Source: Candidatus Omnitrophota bacterium
GTDB lineage: Bacteria; Omnitrophota; Gorgyraeia; 2-02-FULL-51-18
Reading direction: 5' to 3'
Length of the DNA: 35,551 nucleotides
Assembly (NCBI GenBank): GCA_016206825.1
Contig: JACQQY010000003.1
Coordinates: forward strand, 1-35,551
The notes beneath the pieces were generated by a model. It ran no database searches and had not been told where the DNA came from. It saw only the letters and a program-made list of their open reading frames with translations. Positions 1 through 7,534 of this stretch are shown one piece after another (position 1 is the first letter of the stretch; each line of letters begins with the position of its first letter). Position numbers and translations under genes: made by a program.

Positions 1-156
1 ACCTTCCCAGTCAGTCCCACTTATGACAACCAAAGAGGCGTGGATAAAACCGACTGGATTTTTATAGATCGCGTTTTATACGACTCTTGTCTTGATCCAA
101 ATGATTATAGGCCTAAAGAAGTTGGGGAAGCAGGGCATACGAGCATCTTAAAATGA
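1..156 (+). CDS. 3' end of an unidentified gene (truncated by window edge)
   Basis: Frame 1 is open from the first base to a TGA at 154-156 and gives 51 residues ending in GHTSILK. The stretch VDKTDWIFID weakly resembles the late DWIFV-type strand of endonuclease/exonuclease/phosphatase family proteins, but the usual SDH motif is not visible, so I do not assign a family. It is on the same strand as the following cluster but separated from it by 168 bases that contain a promoter-like sequence, so it is probably a separate transcription unit. It could also be a chance open frame; the length alone is modest evidence. Confidence 0.45.
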   Translation, partial: TFPVSPTYDNQRGVDKTDWIFIDRVLYDSCLDPNDYRPKEVGEAGHTSILK

Positions 157-211
157 TAAGGAGATGGCATGGGTATTTTGGCTCTAGTGTAGTGCCCCTG
201 GTATATTCCCG

Positions 212-240
212 TTGAAAAATTCAGTTTGGATGTGTAAAAT
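212..240 (+). promoter_or_regulatory. Sigma-70-like promoter for the cupredoxin-ctaAB cluster
   Basis: TTGAAA (212-217) and TAAAAT (235-240) are separated by exactly 17 bases; each matches the consensus at five of six positions. The start would fall near 247, giving a leader of about 78 bases. A second possible -10, TATAAT at 296-301, has no good -35 partner. The rest of 157-324 shows no other gene or clear terminator. Confidence 0.55.
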
Positions 241-324
241 AAGAGACCGAAGAGTGGTTTTTATAAACCTTCCAACTTATTAAGATAAAAGCGGTTATAA
301 TCATTTGAAAATGAGGAGAACACG

Positions 325-1032
325 ATGAAGAAACAGGTGTTAAGAGGGGTTGCGGCTTTCGGCTTTGCATTGTTTTTTTCTTATCCCGTTTACGCGGCTT
401 CGATTTCGGGAAAAATTTTGTTTCAGGGAGAGCCTCCGGCGGCGGAACCCATTAAAATGGAGGCTGATCCCAACTGCCAGATGCTGCACCCGGAAGGGGT
501 GATGTCCAATGAGGTGGTCGTCAACTCAAACGGGACGCTCAAGAACGTGTTTGTTTACGTAAAGGACGGGCTGGGCGATCAAAAGTTTGATGCTCCCAAG
601 GAGGCCGTCGTTTTTGACCAGCATGGCTGTCAGTACACACCGAAGGTATTTGGAATCCAGGTCGGCCAAGCCCTCGAGATCCTGAACAGTGACGACACCC
701 TGCACAACGTCCACGCGCTGGCCGAGAAGAACCCCCAGTTCAATTTGGGTATGCCTATCAAAGGAATGAAAATCAAAAAGACCTTTCAAAATCCGGAAGT
801 CATGGTCAAGATTAAATGCGAGGTTCATCCCTGGATGAGCGCTTACGCCGGAGTATTGAGTCACCCCTTCTTCGCCGTAACGGGGGAGGATGGGAGTTTT
901 GAAATCAAAAATCTTCCGCCGGGTCAATATGTCCTGGAGGCGTGGCAGGAGAAGTACGGGGCGCTCTCTCAGAATGTGACGGTTGGTTCCGCTGAAGAAA
1001 CGCAGAGCGCGTCTTTTGAATATAAAGGATAG
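325..1032 (+). CDS. Secreted cupredoxin-like protein with C-terminal carboxypeptidase-regulatory-like domain
   Basis: A 235-residue exported protein. Residues 1-24 form a signal peptide (MKK, hydrophobic core, cleavage after VYA). Residues 25-180 read as a cupredoxin-like beta fold with candidate type 1 copper ligands H127 (or H130), C165, H168 and M171, in the arrangement CEVHPWM. Residues 182-225 (VTGEDGSFEIKNLPPGQYVLEAW) match the carboxypeptidase regulatory-like beta-sandwich. Extra cysteines C51 and C102 could form a disulfide or second metal site. The start ATG has a strong GAGGAG at 313-318. The gene is followed after 5 bases by ctaA, which suggests a periplasmic electron carrier or copper-delivery role for a terminal oxidase. 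The role is inferred; the copper ligands are read from sequence only. Confidence 0.8.
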   Translation: MKKQVLRGVAAFGFALFFSYPVYAASISGKILFQGEPPAAEPIKMEADPNCQMLHPEGVMSNEVVVNSNGTLKNVFVYVKDGLGDQKFDAPKEAVVFDQHGCQYTPKVFGIQVGQALEILNSDDTLHNVHALAEKNPQFNLGMPIKGMKIKKTFQNPEVMVKIKCEVHPWMSAYAGVLSHPFFAVTGEDGSFEIKNLPPGQYVLEAWQEKYGALSQNVTVGSAEETQSASFEYKG

Positions 1033-1037
1033 GGCCA

Positions 1038-1061
1038 ATGGTTCGACAGGCTCACCACGAG
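1038..1061 (+). repeat. Dispersed element A, copy 1, forming the ctaA start
   Basis: The core GGTTCGACAGGCTCACCAC is shared with copies at 8271, 13250, 14321 and 26041 in either orientation. Here it supplies the codons immediately after the ctaA ATG, read as VRQAHHE. Confidence 0.85.
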
Positions 1062-2006
1062 TCGGTGAATCACAAGCTTCATCGCTATTGCTGGTTTCTC
1101 ACCGTTTCTACCTTTGCGCTCCTTGTGGCGGGGGGGCTGGTTACGAGCACGGGCTCAGGGCTTTCCGTGCCCGACTGGCCGCTGTCCTATGGCCGTTTTT
1201 TTCCGCCCATGATCGGGGGAATTCGATTCGAGCACACTCACCGGGTGCTTGCGGGGTTCGTGGGTGTGCTCACGTTTATCCTGGTTATTCTCCTTTCTTG
1301 TTTTGAGAAAAGAAGGTGGGTCCGGCTCTTTGGGCTTTTAGCCCTTGCCTCAGTTGCCGCGCAGGCCGTCTTGGGCGGGATGACGGTGATTCATCTTCTG
1401 CCGATGGCTCTTTCCGTGATGCACGCCTGTCTGGGGCAGACTTTCTTTGCGCTCGTGGTTCTCCTTACGCTTTTCACTTCCCGAGAGTGGCAGGAAAGCT
1501 GTCCCACGGCGGTTTCAAACGACGTCCGGCAATCCGTTCAAAGATTATTCGCCGCTGCCTCCTTTTTTGTTTACGCCCAGCTTGTGTTGGGAGCCCTTAT
1601 TCGCCATGGAGAGGGGAGGGGAGTGCCGTACCATTTGGTCGCTGCGTTTCTGATCATTTTTCATTTGCTCCTCGTGACGTTAAAAATCTCTAAGGACCCG
1701 GCCGTCCAGAGCAAACTTCTAAAGCCCGTGATTTTCCTGGGTTTTTTGGCGATCGTACAGATCTTTGCGGGGCTCGGCGCTTTCCTCTTCACGCAAATCC
1801 TTCCCAAAACGGACATGCCGGGGAAATGGAAAGTATTCTTTGCCACTTTTCACCAAACCAATGGAGCTTTGATTTTGGCCTTGGTCTTTCTTTTAACCCT
1901 GCGGTCCTTCCGGCTCTTTCAAGAAAAAGGCGCGGCTCTCCATCAAAGCCACCCTCATTCCTCGGCGCTTGCTTTTAAGCAGCAACTTTATGAATCGCGT
2001 ATTTAA
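1038..2006 (+). CDS. ctaA: Haem A synthase (CtaA/COX15 family)
   Basis: An integral membrane protein of 322 residues that oxidises the C8 methyl of haem O to a formyl group, producing haem A for cytochrome c oxidase. Family marks are GSGLSVPDWP at 40-49, EHTHR at 65-69 and the paired haem-ligand histidines (H66/H68, H129, H199/H209, H272) within about eight hydrophobic segments. It lies 5 bases after the cupredoxin and overlaps ctaB by 17 bases, so it is translated from the same message. The first residues MVRQAHHES are encoded by a dispersed repeat (1038-1061) and are not expected in this family; the conserved part begins around residue 14. The Shine-Dalgarno AAAGGAT at 1024-1030 supports the repeat-borne ATG as the start. 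Confidence 0.93.
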   Translation: MVRQAHHESVNHKLHRYCWFLTVSTFALLVAGGLVTSTGSGLSVPDWPLSYGRFFPPMIGGIRFEHTHRVLAGFVGVLTFILVILLSCFEKRRWVRLFGLLALASVAAQAVLGGMTVIHLLPMALSVMHACLGQTFFALVVLLTLFTSREWQESCPTAVSNDVRQSVQRLFAAASFFVYAQLVLGALIRHGEGRGVPYHLVAAFLIIFHLLLVTLKISKDPAVQSKLLKPVIFLGFLAIVQIFAGLGAFLFTQILPKTDMPGKWKVFFATFHQTNGALILALVFLLTLRSFRLFQEKGAALHQSHPHSSALAFKQQLYESRI

Positions 2007-2844
2007 AGCCTACCTCTCCCTTATAAAACCGGGCGTGACAGGGATGGTGCTTGTTACGGCCTCCGTCGGGTTTTACCTGGGAGCGGACGTTTTTCGATGG
2101 CCCCATTTTTTCTCCGCGCTCGCAGGGGTGTCGCTCACGGCCGCGGGGGCCAATGCCCTGAACCAGTGGATGGAGCGCGAAGCGGATGCGCGAATGGAAA
2201 GGACAAAAACAAGGCCTTTGCCGAGCGGAAAGCTCGGAGGGAGATCGGCTTTGGTTTTTGGAAGCCTTTTGTCTTTCCTGGGCGTGGCGGTGAATTTTTA
2301 TTTTGTGAATCGATCGACGGCCTTTGCCGCCCTTGCAAGTTTAGTGAGTTATCTGTTTCTTTACACGCCTCTTAAAAGAAAAACGGTCTACAATACTTTC
2401 GTCGGCGCCGTTGCGGGGGCGATACCAGCGCTCATGGGATGGACGGCGGCGCAGGGACGGCTGGAACTCGCGGCCTTCGCCCTTTTTCTCATTCTCTTTG
2501 TTTGGCAATTACCGCATGTCTTTGCCATTGCGTGGGTCTATCGCAAGGATTATAAAAATGGGGGTTTCCGGATGATGACTCTTACGGATGAAAGCGGGTT
2601 ACGAACCGCGTGGCAGATTGCGGGCGGCGCCTTTCTCGTGTTTCTGGCGAGTCTCCTGCCGGCATTCCTCGGAATAGCGGGGCCTGCTTATTTGTCCATC
2701 GCTCTTTTTGCAGGGATTGTCTTCACGGGTTTTGCCGTTTGCCTGGTGTCCAGCCGGCTGCGTTATGCGAAGGAATTTATTCCGGTTTCCATCATCTATC
2801 TGGCTGTTTTACACATCACGTTATTGACGGACAAAATGGGCTAA
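1990..2844 (+). CDS. ctaB: Protohaem IX farnesyltransferase (haem O synthase)
   Basis: A UbiA-superfamily prenyltransferase of 284 residues that attaches a farnesyl group to protohaem in the membrane, the step before CtaA. The first aspartate-rich region is ANALNQWMEREADARM at about 54-69 followed by RTKTRPLPSG; the second conserved region is YRKDYKNGGFRMM. Nine or so hydrophobic helices fit the family, and about 280-300 residues is the usual length. The ATG at 1990, inside the end of ctaA, gives the standard N-terminus (MNRVFKAYLSLIKPGVTG); an upstream in-frame ATG at 1969 is less likely. Coupling to ctaA and the cupredoxin implies a haem a-containing oxidase encoded elsewhere, perhaps left of the window. 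Confidence 0.94.
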   Translation: MNRVFKAYLSLIKPGVTGMVLVTASVGFYLGADVFRWPHFFSALAGVSLTAAGANALNQWMEREADARMERTKTRPLPSGKLGGRSALVFGSLLSFLGVAVNFYFVNRSTAFAALASLVSYLFLYTPLKRKTVYNTFVGAVAGAIPALMGWTAAQGRLELAAFALFLILFVWQLPHVFAIAWVYRKDYKNGGFRMMTLTDESGLRTAWQIAGGAFLVFLASLLPAFLGIAGPAYLSIALFAGIVFTGFAVCLVSSRLRYAKEFIPVSIIYLAVLHITLLTDKMG

Positions 2845-2857
2845 AGGAGCTTAAAAG

Positions 2858-3436
2858 ATGGGCGCCGTTCTTTGGTGGGTGGGGTGGATTGTTTTGACCC
2901 TCTTGTCCTTTTTTGTCTCATGTTATTTTTGGACGGGGTTTATCGCCAAACACGTTGGAACCATGACGAAGCCGGGGGCGCCGGTCTTATGGGTTGCGGC
3001 CGTGTTTGGAACGTGGCTGCTTTTTCTGCTTCCTCTGATTATTGTGATGTACCGGAAGGTGGACAAGGCTTACGAAGATGCGCGGATGGCCAGAGAAAAA
3101 GCGCTGGGGGAAAAGAAAGGGGAGCGTCGAGAGTATAGAAGTGTTTTTGTTGAGAGGTCAAAACGGATTTTGAATGGAGAACTCATCCGTAAACTTAAGA
3201 AATTTCCGGAAACCGTGAGACGGGGCCATTTGGTAACGGTCATCCTCCGTGATGGCCGGAGGGTGGAGCACGTCTTTGTCCGGGATAAAAAAGAAGTGAC
3301 GGGTATTTATGGCGCAAGGGATTTATCTTTTCAAATGGATGATATTCTTGACGTCGAACTTGTGGGAGCGGCCGAATGGCCTTCGTTCCAATCGGAAGAA
3401 TGGCTGCGATTGGATGGGGAGGGGCAAAATGAATGA
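2858..3436 (+). CDS. Small two-helix membrane protein of unknown function
   Basis: A 192-residue protein with a strong AAAGGAG at 2843-2849. Two transmembrane helices (about 5-26 and 43-64) are followed by a basic, partly coiled linker (65-110) and a cytoplasmic domain (about 110-190) with short beta strands, VRRGHLVTVILRDGRRVEHVF and DDILDVEL. That tail looks like a small Sm-like or SH3-like barrel, but I do not recognise a named family. The stop overlaps the start of the ferredoxin gene by 8 bases, so the two are translationally coupled and probably act together. It may be a membrane anchor for the ferredoxin or an oxidase-assembly factor; this is inference from context. Confidence 0.8.
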   Translation: MGAVLWWVGWIVLTLLSFFVSCYFWTGFIAKHVGTMTKPGAPVLWVAAVFGTWLLFLLPLIIVMYRKVDKAYEDARMAREKALGEKKGERREYRSVFVERSKRILNGELIRKLKKFPETVRRGHLVTVILRDGRRVEHVFVRDKKEVTGIYGARDLSFQMDDILDVELVGAAEWPSFQSEEWLRLDGEGQNE

Positions 3437-3794
3437 GTTGCGCGTCGATAGAGTAAAAGAGATCCAAGAGAGGAGAGCTTTAAAACCTCCCCGTAAGAAG
3501 GTCCCGCCGAAACTGGCCGTGATCGATCAAAGCGGATGCACGGGGTGCGAGGCCTGCATCATTTTTTGTCCGGTCGACTGCATTGAGATTGTCCCGGGAG
3601 TAGAGCACGTTCAATTGCAACAGGTAGTCGAAGTGGATCTTGAGCGGTGTATTGGCTGTGCTCTTTGTGCGAAATACTGCCCGTGGGATACAATCGTGAT
3701 GCTTCCCCACCAGGAAGCGCTGAACCAATCGTCCAATCTCACCTTAAAAAGTGTCTGCGGGCAAAAGACGGTGGAGAATATTTCGTCCTCATAA
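3429..3794 (+). CDS. Ferredoxin with two [4Fe-4S] clusters
   Basis: A soluble electron carrier of 121 residues. Two classical cluster motifs are present: C37, C40, C43, C47 (CTGCEACIIFCP) and C74, C77, C80, C84 (CIGCALCAKYCP), each followed by the usual CP. Compared with minimal bacterial ferredoxins it has a lysine-rich N-terminal extension (1-32) and a 30-residue tail, so it may dock to a larger complex. The ATG at 3429 has a purine-rich GGGGAGGGG just upstream and overlaps the preceding gene; an in-frame ATG at 3309 lies deep inside that gene and is unlikely. The stop overlaps the convergent gshB stop by 6 bases, with no terminator between them. Confidence 0.9.
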   Translation: MNELRVDRVKEIQERRALKPPRKKVPPKLAVIDQSGCTGCEACIIFCPVDCIEIVPGVEHVQLQQVVEVDLERCIGCALCAKYCPWDTIVMLPHQEALNQSSNLTLKSVCGQKTVENISSS

Positions 3795-4733
3795 GGAATG
3801 GCATCTTTCTTCTATAAAATCCGCCACTTTTGTTTCAAGGCAAACTCCATTGAGAGCATTGATTTCCGGTATGCCTGCCGGGCTCGTGACGTTGATCTCC
3901 GTTAGCGCTTTCCCAATGACGTCTAAGCCGACAAAAAAGAGGCCATGCCGCTCGAGTACGGGAGCCATTTCTCCCACTATTTTTTTATCCCAACCGTTTA
4001 CCTCGGCCCGATGCATGGTACCTCCGGCGCTCAAATTCGCCCGAAAATCCGTACGCGAGGGCTTGCGAATAAAAGCGCCTAGTATTTTTCCATCGAGGAC
4101 AAGCAGTCTTTTATCGCCGAAGCGTTCCGTCGGCAGAAACCGCTGAATGAGTACCTTGCGCTGGCCGCGTCTCGTCGCCATTTCTAAAAGAGAGGGGAGA
4201 TTCCTATCCGAAAAAGAGGTCACAAAGATTCCCGCGCCCCCTTTTTCATGCAGGGGTTTGACAACCGCTCTTTTATGCAAGGTCCTGATAAAGCGAACGG
4301 CCTCCGGTATGCGCTCCGTCACCAGGGTTTCCGGGATATGTTTCGAGAACGCAAGCGTAAAAAGTTTCTCATTGGCGAGAGCAATTCCGTCGGGATCGTT
4401 GACCATAAAAACCTTGTCCTTGATCAGTCTTAAAAGCTGCAGGGCATAGAGATAATCTTTGTTAAAAGGAGGCTCTTTGCGGATAAATACGCAGTGCATT
4501 TGGCTGAGATCCACAGGCTCCGGGGAAACCGGAGAGGGCAAAAACCCTTTTTTGACGTTCAAGCGCGGTTTTCGCAGGAAGGCATGGGGAGATCCTTTCG
4601 ACCACAAGAGCTCGGAATGCTGAAAGTAAGATACCTCATGGCCGCGCCTTTGAAGCTCATGCATGATCCAGAAAGAAGAGTCTTCGTCAGGCTTTACCTT
4701 CTCGGTTGGATAAAGCAAAAAGGCTATTTTCAT
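3789..4733 (-). CDS. gshB: Glutathione synthetase
   Basis: An ATP-grasp ligase of 314 residues that joins glycine to gamma-glutamylcysteine. The N-terminal domain begins MKIAFLLYPTEKV with the typical early strand; the FIRKEPPFNKDYLY segment, VMVNDPDGI-type loop, VVKPLHEKGGAGIF glycine-rich ATP loop and the C-terminal EINVTSPAGIPEINAL are family hallmarks. The length matches bacterial GshB (about 315). It is on the minus strand, divergent from gshA across a 91-base gap, so both glutathione genes are together but separately transcribed. The ATG is only a few bases beyond a -10 box, so the message may be nearly leaderless. The 3' end overlaps the ferredoxin stop. Confidence 0.94.
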   Translation of the reverse strand: MKIAFLLYPTEKVKPDEDSSFWIMHELQRRGHEVSYFQHSELLWSKGSPHAFLRKPRLNVKKGFLPSPVSPEPVDLSQMHCVFIRKEPPFNKDYLYALQLLRLIKDKVFMVNDPDGIALANEKLFTLAFSKHIPETLVTERIPEAVRFIRTLHKRAVVKPLHEKGGAGIFVTSFSDRNLPSLLEMATRRGQRKVLIQRFLPTERFGDKRLLVLDGKILGAFIRKPSRTDFRANLSAGGTMHRAEVNGWDKKIVGEMAPVLERHGLFFVGLDVIGKALTEINVTSPAGIPEINALNGVCLETKVADFIEERCHSL

Positions 4734-4743
4734 AACGGCGTTT

Positions 4744-4771
4744 ATTATAACATAGGGGTTCCTTTGGACAA
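4744..4771 (-). promoter_or_regulatory. Probable gshB promoter with nearly leaderless start
   Basis: On the minus strand TTGTCC (4771-4766) and TATAAT (4749-4744) are separated by 16 bases. Transcription would begin near 4737, about four bases before the gshB ATG at 4733. No Shine-Dalgarno sequence is seen before that ATG. Confidence 0.45.
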
Positions 4772-4817
4772 GTTCCTGCGAAGCTGTGCCGTCAAGGACA
4801 CAGCGAAGCAGAAGGAG
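4772..4817 (+). repeat. Dispersed hairpin element B, copy 1, upstream of gshA
   Basis: CTGCGAAGCTGTG at the left pairs with CACAGCGAAGCAG at the right: a four-pair and a six-pair stem separated by a symmetrical GAA/GAA internal loop. The right edge continues as AAGGAG (4812-4817), which is the Shine-Dalgarno sequence for gshA at 4825. Near-identical copies are at 7060 and 7751. Confidence 0.88.
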
Positions 4818-4824
4818 TTTGCAA

Positions 4825-6183
4825 ATGCAGTACTCAATGAATGAACCCCCTTTATCTCTTGATCAGCTTGCCGGGTATTTTTTGGAAGGCTGTAAGAAAG
4901 AATCTGAGTTGAAGGTAGGGGTTGAATGGGAGAAGATAGGGGTCTACCGGGAAACGGGCAAGGCCGTTTCTTACTCGGGCCCATGCGGCGTGGAAAGCAT
5001 TTTTAAGGCGCTCATGGCTCGGTATGCCTGGGAACCCGTTTTTTCCGGTTCCCATGTCATCGCCCTGAGAAAAGGCGACTCCTCCATTACACTTGAGCCT
5101 GGGGGCCAAATTGAATTGAGCGGCCAAAAAGCGGCCTTCCTAAGCGAAAATGCCGTGGAGCTGGATCGTCACTTAGAGGAAGTCAGAGCCGTTTCCGGAC
5201 CGATGGGAATTGTTTGGCTGGGGCTTGGGGTTCAGCCGGTCAGTAAGACCGGGGAGATCGAATGGGTGCCAAAAGAGCGTTACCGCATCATGCGCGAGGC
5301 GTTGAAAAACAACGGCGCCCTTTCGCATGCGATGATGCAGGAAACCGCGGCCATTCAAATTTCTCTGGATTTTATGAATGAGGAGGACGCTGTCCGGAAG
5401 CTTAGACTCGCGATGGCGCTTTCTCCTTTCCTGTACGCCCTCTTTGCCAATTCGCCGGTTTCAGAAGGCAAACGAAACGGCTTTTATTCGCGCCGGTCCG
5501 CCATTTGGCTCGAAACGGCGCCTGAGCGGACCGGCATTATTCGAAAGGTGTTCGATGACGGTTTTACGATTCGGGACTATGTGGAATACGCGTTGGATGT
5601 GCCGCTTTTTTTTATCATTCGCAGGGGGAAATGGGTGCCTGTCGAAAATACGACGTTCCGTCAATTCTGGCGGAATGGACTCGACCACTATCAGGCCACT
5701 TTAGCCGATTGGCGGCTGCATTTAAGCACCCTCTTTACCGAGGCGCGTTTAAGGCAGTATCTGGAGATAAGAAGCGTGGATTGCCAAGGAAGAGATCTCG
5801 GTCTTTCCGCGCCTGCTTTCCTGAAGGGTTTGTTTTATGATAGGGACGCCCATCGATCTGCCTGGGAGCTGCTGGGCAATTTGCCCTGGGAGGAGAGGAT
5901 GCGATTAAGGCAGGAAGTTCCCGTGAAAGGACTGCATGCTTCTTTTAAAGGAGCTGCGTTGTGGGAGGTAAGCCAGAAACTGGTGGTGTTGGCGGAAGAA
6001 GGCTTGGCGAGATTGAGCGCCAAGCAGCTTGCCGCGAAAGATGAAATAAAATATCTAAATCCCCTGAAAGCCCTTCTCTTTGAAAAGCACAAAATGCCCG
6101 CCGAGCTTTTGTTGGAAGGCTTTGCGGACGATCTGCCGATGGAAGAAAAAGTACGTCATATTATCCAAAAGACTGCGTTATAA
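4825..6183 (+). CDS. gshA: Glutamate-cysteine ligase, GCS2 (plant/proteobacterial) type
   Basis: A 452-residue enzyme that makes gamma-glutamylcysteine, the first step of glutathione synthesis. The GCS2 fold is visible from VGVEWEKIGV (about 25-35) through TLEPGGQIELSG, the WLGLGVQP and PKERYRIM segments, MMQETAAIQISLDF, LFANSPVSEGK and EIRSVDCQG. Length and order fit plant-type GshA rather than the E. coli type. ATG 4825 is preferred because AAGGAG lies 8 bases upstream; the open frame extends to 4786, but those codons are repeat DNA. A further ATG is at 4837. Neighbouring gshB supports glutathione rather than ergothioneine synthesis, although EgtA belongs to the same family. Confidence 0.9.
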   Translation: MQYSMNEPPLSLDQLAGYFLEGCKKESELKVGVEWEKIGVYRETGKAVSYSGPCGVESIFKALMARYAWEPVFSGSHVIALRKGDSSITLEPGGQIELSGQKAAFLSENAVELDRHLEEVRAVSGPMGIVWLGLGVQPVSKTGEIEWVPKERYRIMREALKNNGALSHAMMQETAAIQISLDFMNEEDAVRKLRLAMALSPFLYALFANSPVSEGKRNGFYSRRSAIWLETAPERTGIIRKVFDDGFTIRDYVEYALDVPLFFIIRRGKWVPVENTTFRQFWRNGLDHYQATLADWRLHLSTLFTEARLRQYLEIRSVDCQGRDLGLSAPAFLKGLFYDRDAHRSAWELLGNLPWEERMRLRQEVPVKGLHASFKGAALWEVSQKLVVLAEEGLARLSAKQLAAKDEIKYLNPLKALLFEKHKMPAELLLEGFADDLPMEEKVRHIIQKTAL

Positions 6184-6230
6184 TAAATTGTATAGGTGGT
6201 ATAGGTCTTATTAGGTCATATAATGGTCTT
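6184..6230. repeat. AT-rich short-period repeat between gshA and the phosphatase gene
   Basis: Approximate 9-11 base units related to TATAGGTC are repeated about four times (TATAGGTGG, TATAGGTCT, TATTAGGTC, ATATAATGGTC). A TATAAT at 6219-6224 could serve as a -10 but no -35 is evident. Similar sequence lies at 8951-9000. Confidence 0.5.
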
Positions 6231-6239
6231 GAGGAGCAG

Positions 6240-7112
6240 TTGTCTAACTTGATGAGACACGGCGAAAAGGCGTTTTTAAAAATAGCGGCGGAAGCCGCTT
6301 TCTTGGCGGGGAAGCTCCTCCTGCGAAGATACGGCAAGCTCAAACAAAGCCAGATCCAGGTGAAATCACGGCATGATTTTGTGACGGAAGTTGACTGCGA
6401 ATCCCAGCGCCTCATCATCTCCACGATCCAAAAATATTTTCCGGATCATCATTTTTATGCGGAAGAAGGGGAGAAGGAGTCAATGCCGGACCATGGAGTC
6501 CTTTGGGTGATCGATCCTCTGGACGGCACGGCCAATTATATTCACCGCTTTCCGCTGTTTTCGATTTCGATCGGGGTGCTGGTGGATGGGAAACCCCGAA
6601 CGGGCGTGATTTATGACCCCGTTCATCGGGAAATGTTTACCGCGCAAAAGGGTAAAGGAGCCTTTTTGAATGGGAAGCGGATTTCCGTGGCGAAGACCAA
6701 AGCCCTCGAGGATGCCTTGATGGCCACGGGGATTCCCTTTAGAGCCCGCGACCGCTTTGAAGAGTACATGGCCTCGTTTCGCCGGATTTCTCTGGCAAGC
6801 GCAGGGATGAGAAGGGGAGGGTCTGCGGCATTGGATTTGGCCTACGTGGCTTGCGGACGGCTGGACGGGTTTTGGGAGCTGGATTTGGCCTTGTGGGATA
6901 TCGCCGCAGGAGCTTTGCTGATTGAGGAAGCCGGAGGGCGGGTAACGGACGTCTGGGGAGGAAAAGAACACTGGGTAAGGGGCGATATTTTGGCGGCCAA
7001 CTCTTTTGTCCATGAGGAGCTTTTGCGAATTACTTCAAAATGCCTGATCAAAAGAAAAGGTTGCTGCGAAGCTGTGCCGTCAAGGACACAGCGAAGCAGA
7101 AAGGGCGCTTAG
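6240..7112 (+). CDS. Inositol monophosphatase family phosphatase
   Basis: A Mg-dependent, lithium-sensitive-type sugar or inositol phosphatase of 290 residues. Metal-binding motifs are clear: EEG at 75-77, IDPLDGTANY at 91-100 and the late ELDLALWDIAAG segment followed by EEAGGRVTD. These suit SuhB-like inositol-1-phosphatases, but HisN or fructose-1,6-bisphosphatase-type members cannot be excluded. I use the TTG at 6240 because GAGGAG (6231-6236) lies just before it; ATG 6252 is the alternative. The last 13 or so residues (EAVPSRTQRSRK) are encoded by element B copy 2 and are foreign to the family. The stop is one base before the next gene. Confidence 0.88.
   Translation: MSNLMRHGEKAFLKIAAEAAFLAGKLLLRRYGKLKQSQIQVKSRHDFVTEVDCESQRLIISTIQKYFPDHHFYAEEGEKESMPDHGVLWVIDPLDGTANYIHRFPLFSISIGVLVDGKPRTGVIYDPVHREMFTAQKGKGAFLNGKRISVAKTKALEDALMATGIPFRARDRFEEYMASFRRISLASAGMRRGGSAALDLAYVACGRLDGFWELDLALWDIAAGALLIEEAGGRVTDVWGGKEHWVRGDILAANSFVHEELLRITSKCLIKRKGCCEAVPSRTQRSRKGA
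7060..7105 (+). repeat. Dispersed hairpin element B, copy 2, ending the phosphatase gene
   Basis: The 36-base core at 7064-7099 is identical to copy 1. It encodes the C-terminal tail of the phosphatase and its right edge AAAGGG (7100-7105) serves as the Shine-Dalgarno for the thioesterase ATG at 7114. Confidence 0.88.
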
Positions 7113-7113
7113 G

Positions 7114-7518
7114 ATGACCTTACGGTTGGAAGATGACAAGATGTGTTACGTTTGCGGCTCTAAGAACGAGAAAGGGCTCCGGCTTTCTTTTGAACACTCC
7201 AAAGAAGGTCATTTGCGGACGACCGTTGTGTTTGATAAATCGCATCAGGGTTTTAAGGACATGGTGCATGGCGGCGTGGTGGCGATGGTTCTGGATGAAA
7301 TGATGGTGAATTTGGCATGGAAAGAGGGAATGCCGGCGGTAACCGCCGAGCTTAAGGTGCGTCTAAAGAAACCCATAAGAGTAGGGGAAAAAGTCTGTTT
7401 TGAAGGGACCATCGAAAAGAGGCTTCGTAAAATTGTTTATGCCTCTTCTACCGCCAAAAATCTCGACGGGGAGATTTTAGCTTCGGCCTGGGCTGCTTGT
7501 CTCTGTGTTGATAAATAA
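7114..7518 (+). CDS. PaaI-like hotdog-fold acyl-CoA thioesterase
   Basis: A 134-residue single hotdog domain predicted to hydrolyse acyl-CoA or a related thioester in the cytoplasm. The conserved catalytic-loop motif is VHGGVVAMVLDEMM at 51-64, with HGG at 52-54 and D61 on the central helix. An N-terminal CYVCGSKNEKGL (11-22) is typical of a PaaI subgroup with a CxxCG start. The substrate is not predictable. It begins one base after the phosphatase stop, with its ribosome-binding site in element B, so it is probably co-transcribed with that gene. Confidence 0.85.
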   Translation: MTLRLEDDKMCYVCGSKNEKGLRLSFEHSKEGHLRTTVVFDKSHQGFKDMVHGGVVAMVLDEMMVNLAWKEGMPAVTAELKVRLKKPIRVGEKVCFEGTIEKRLRKIVYASSTAKNLDGEILASAWAACLCVDK

Positions 7519-7534
7519 AATAAAAGGAGCTGCT

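Noticed and set aside
526-1038. 170-codon open frame antisense to the cupredoxin gene
   Set aside because: The sense gene has a signal peptide, copper motif and ribosome site; the antisense frame has no supporting signal.
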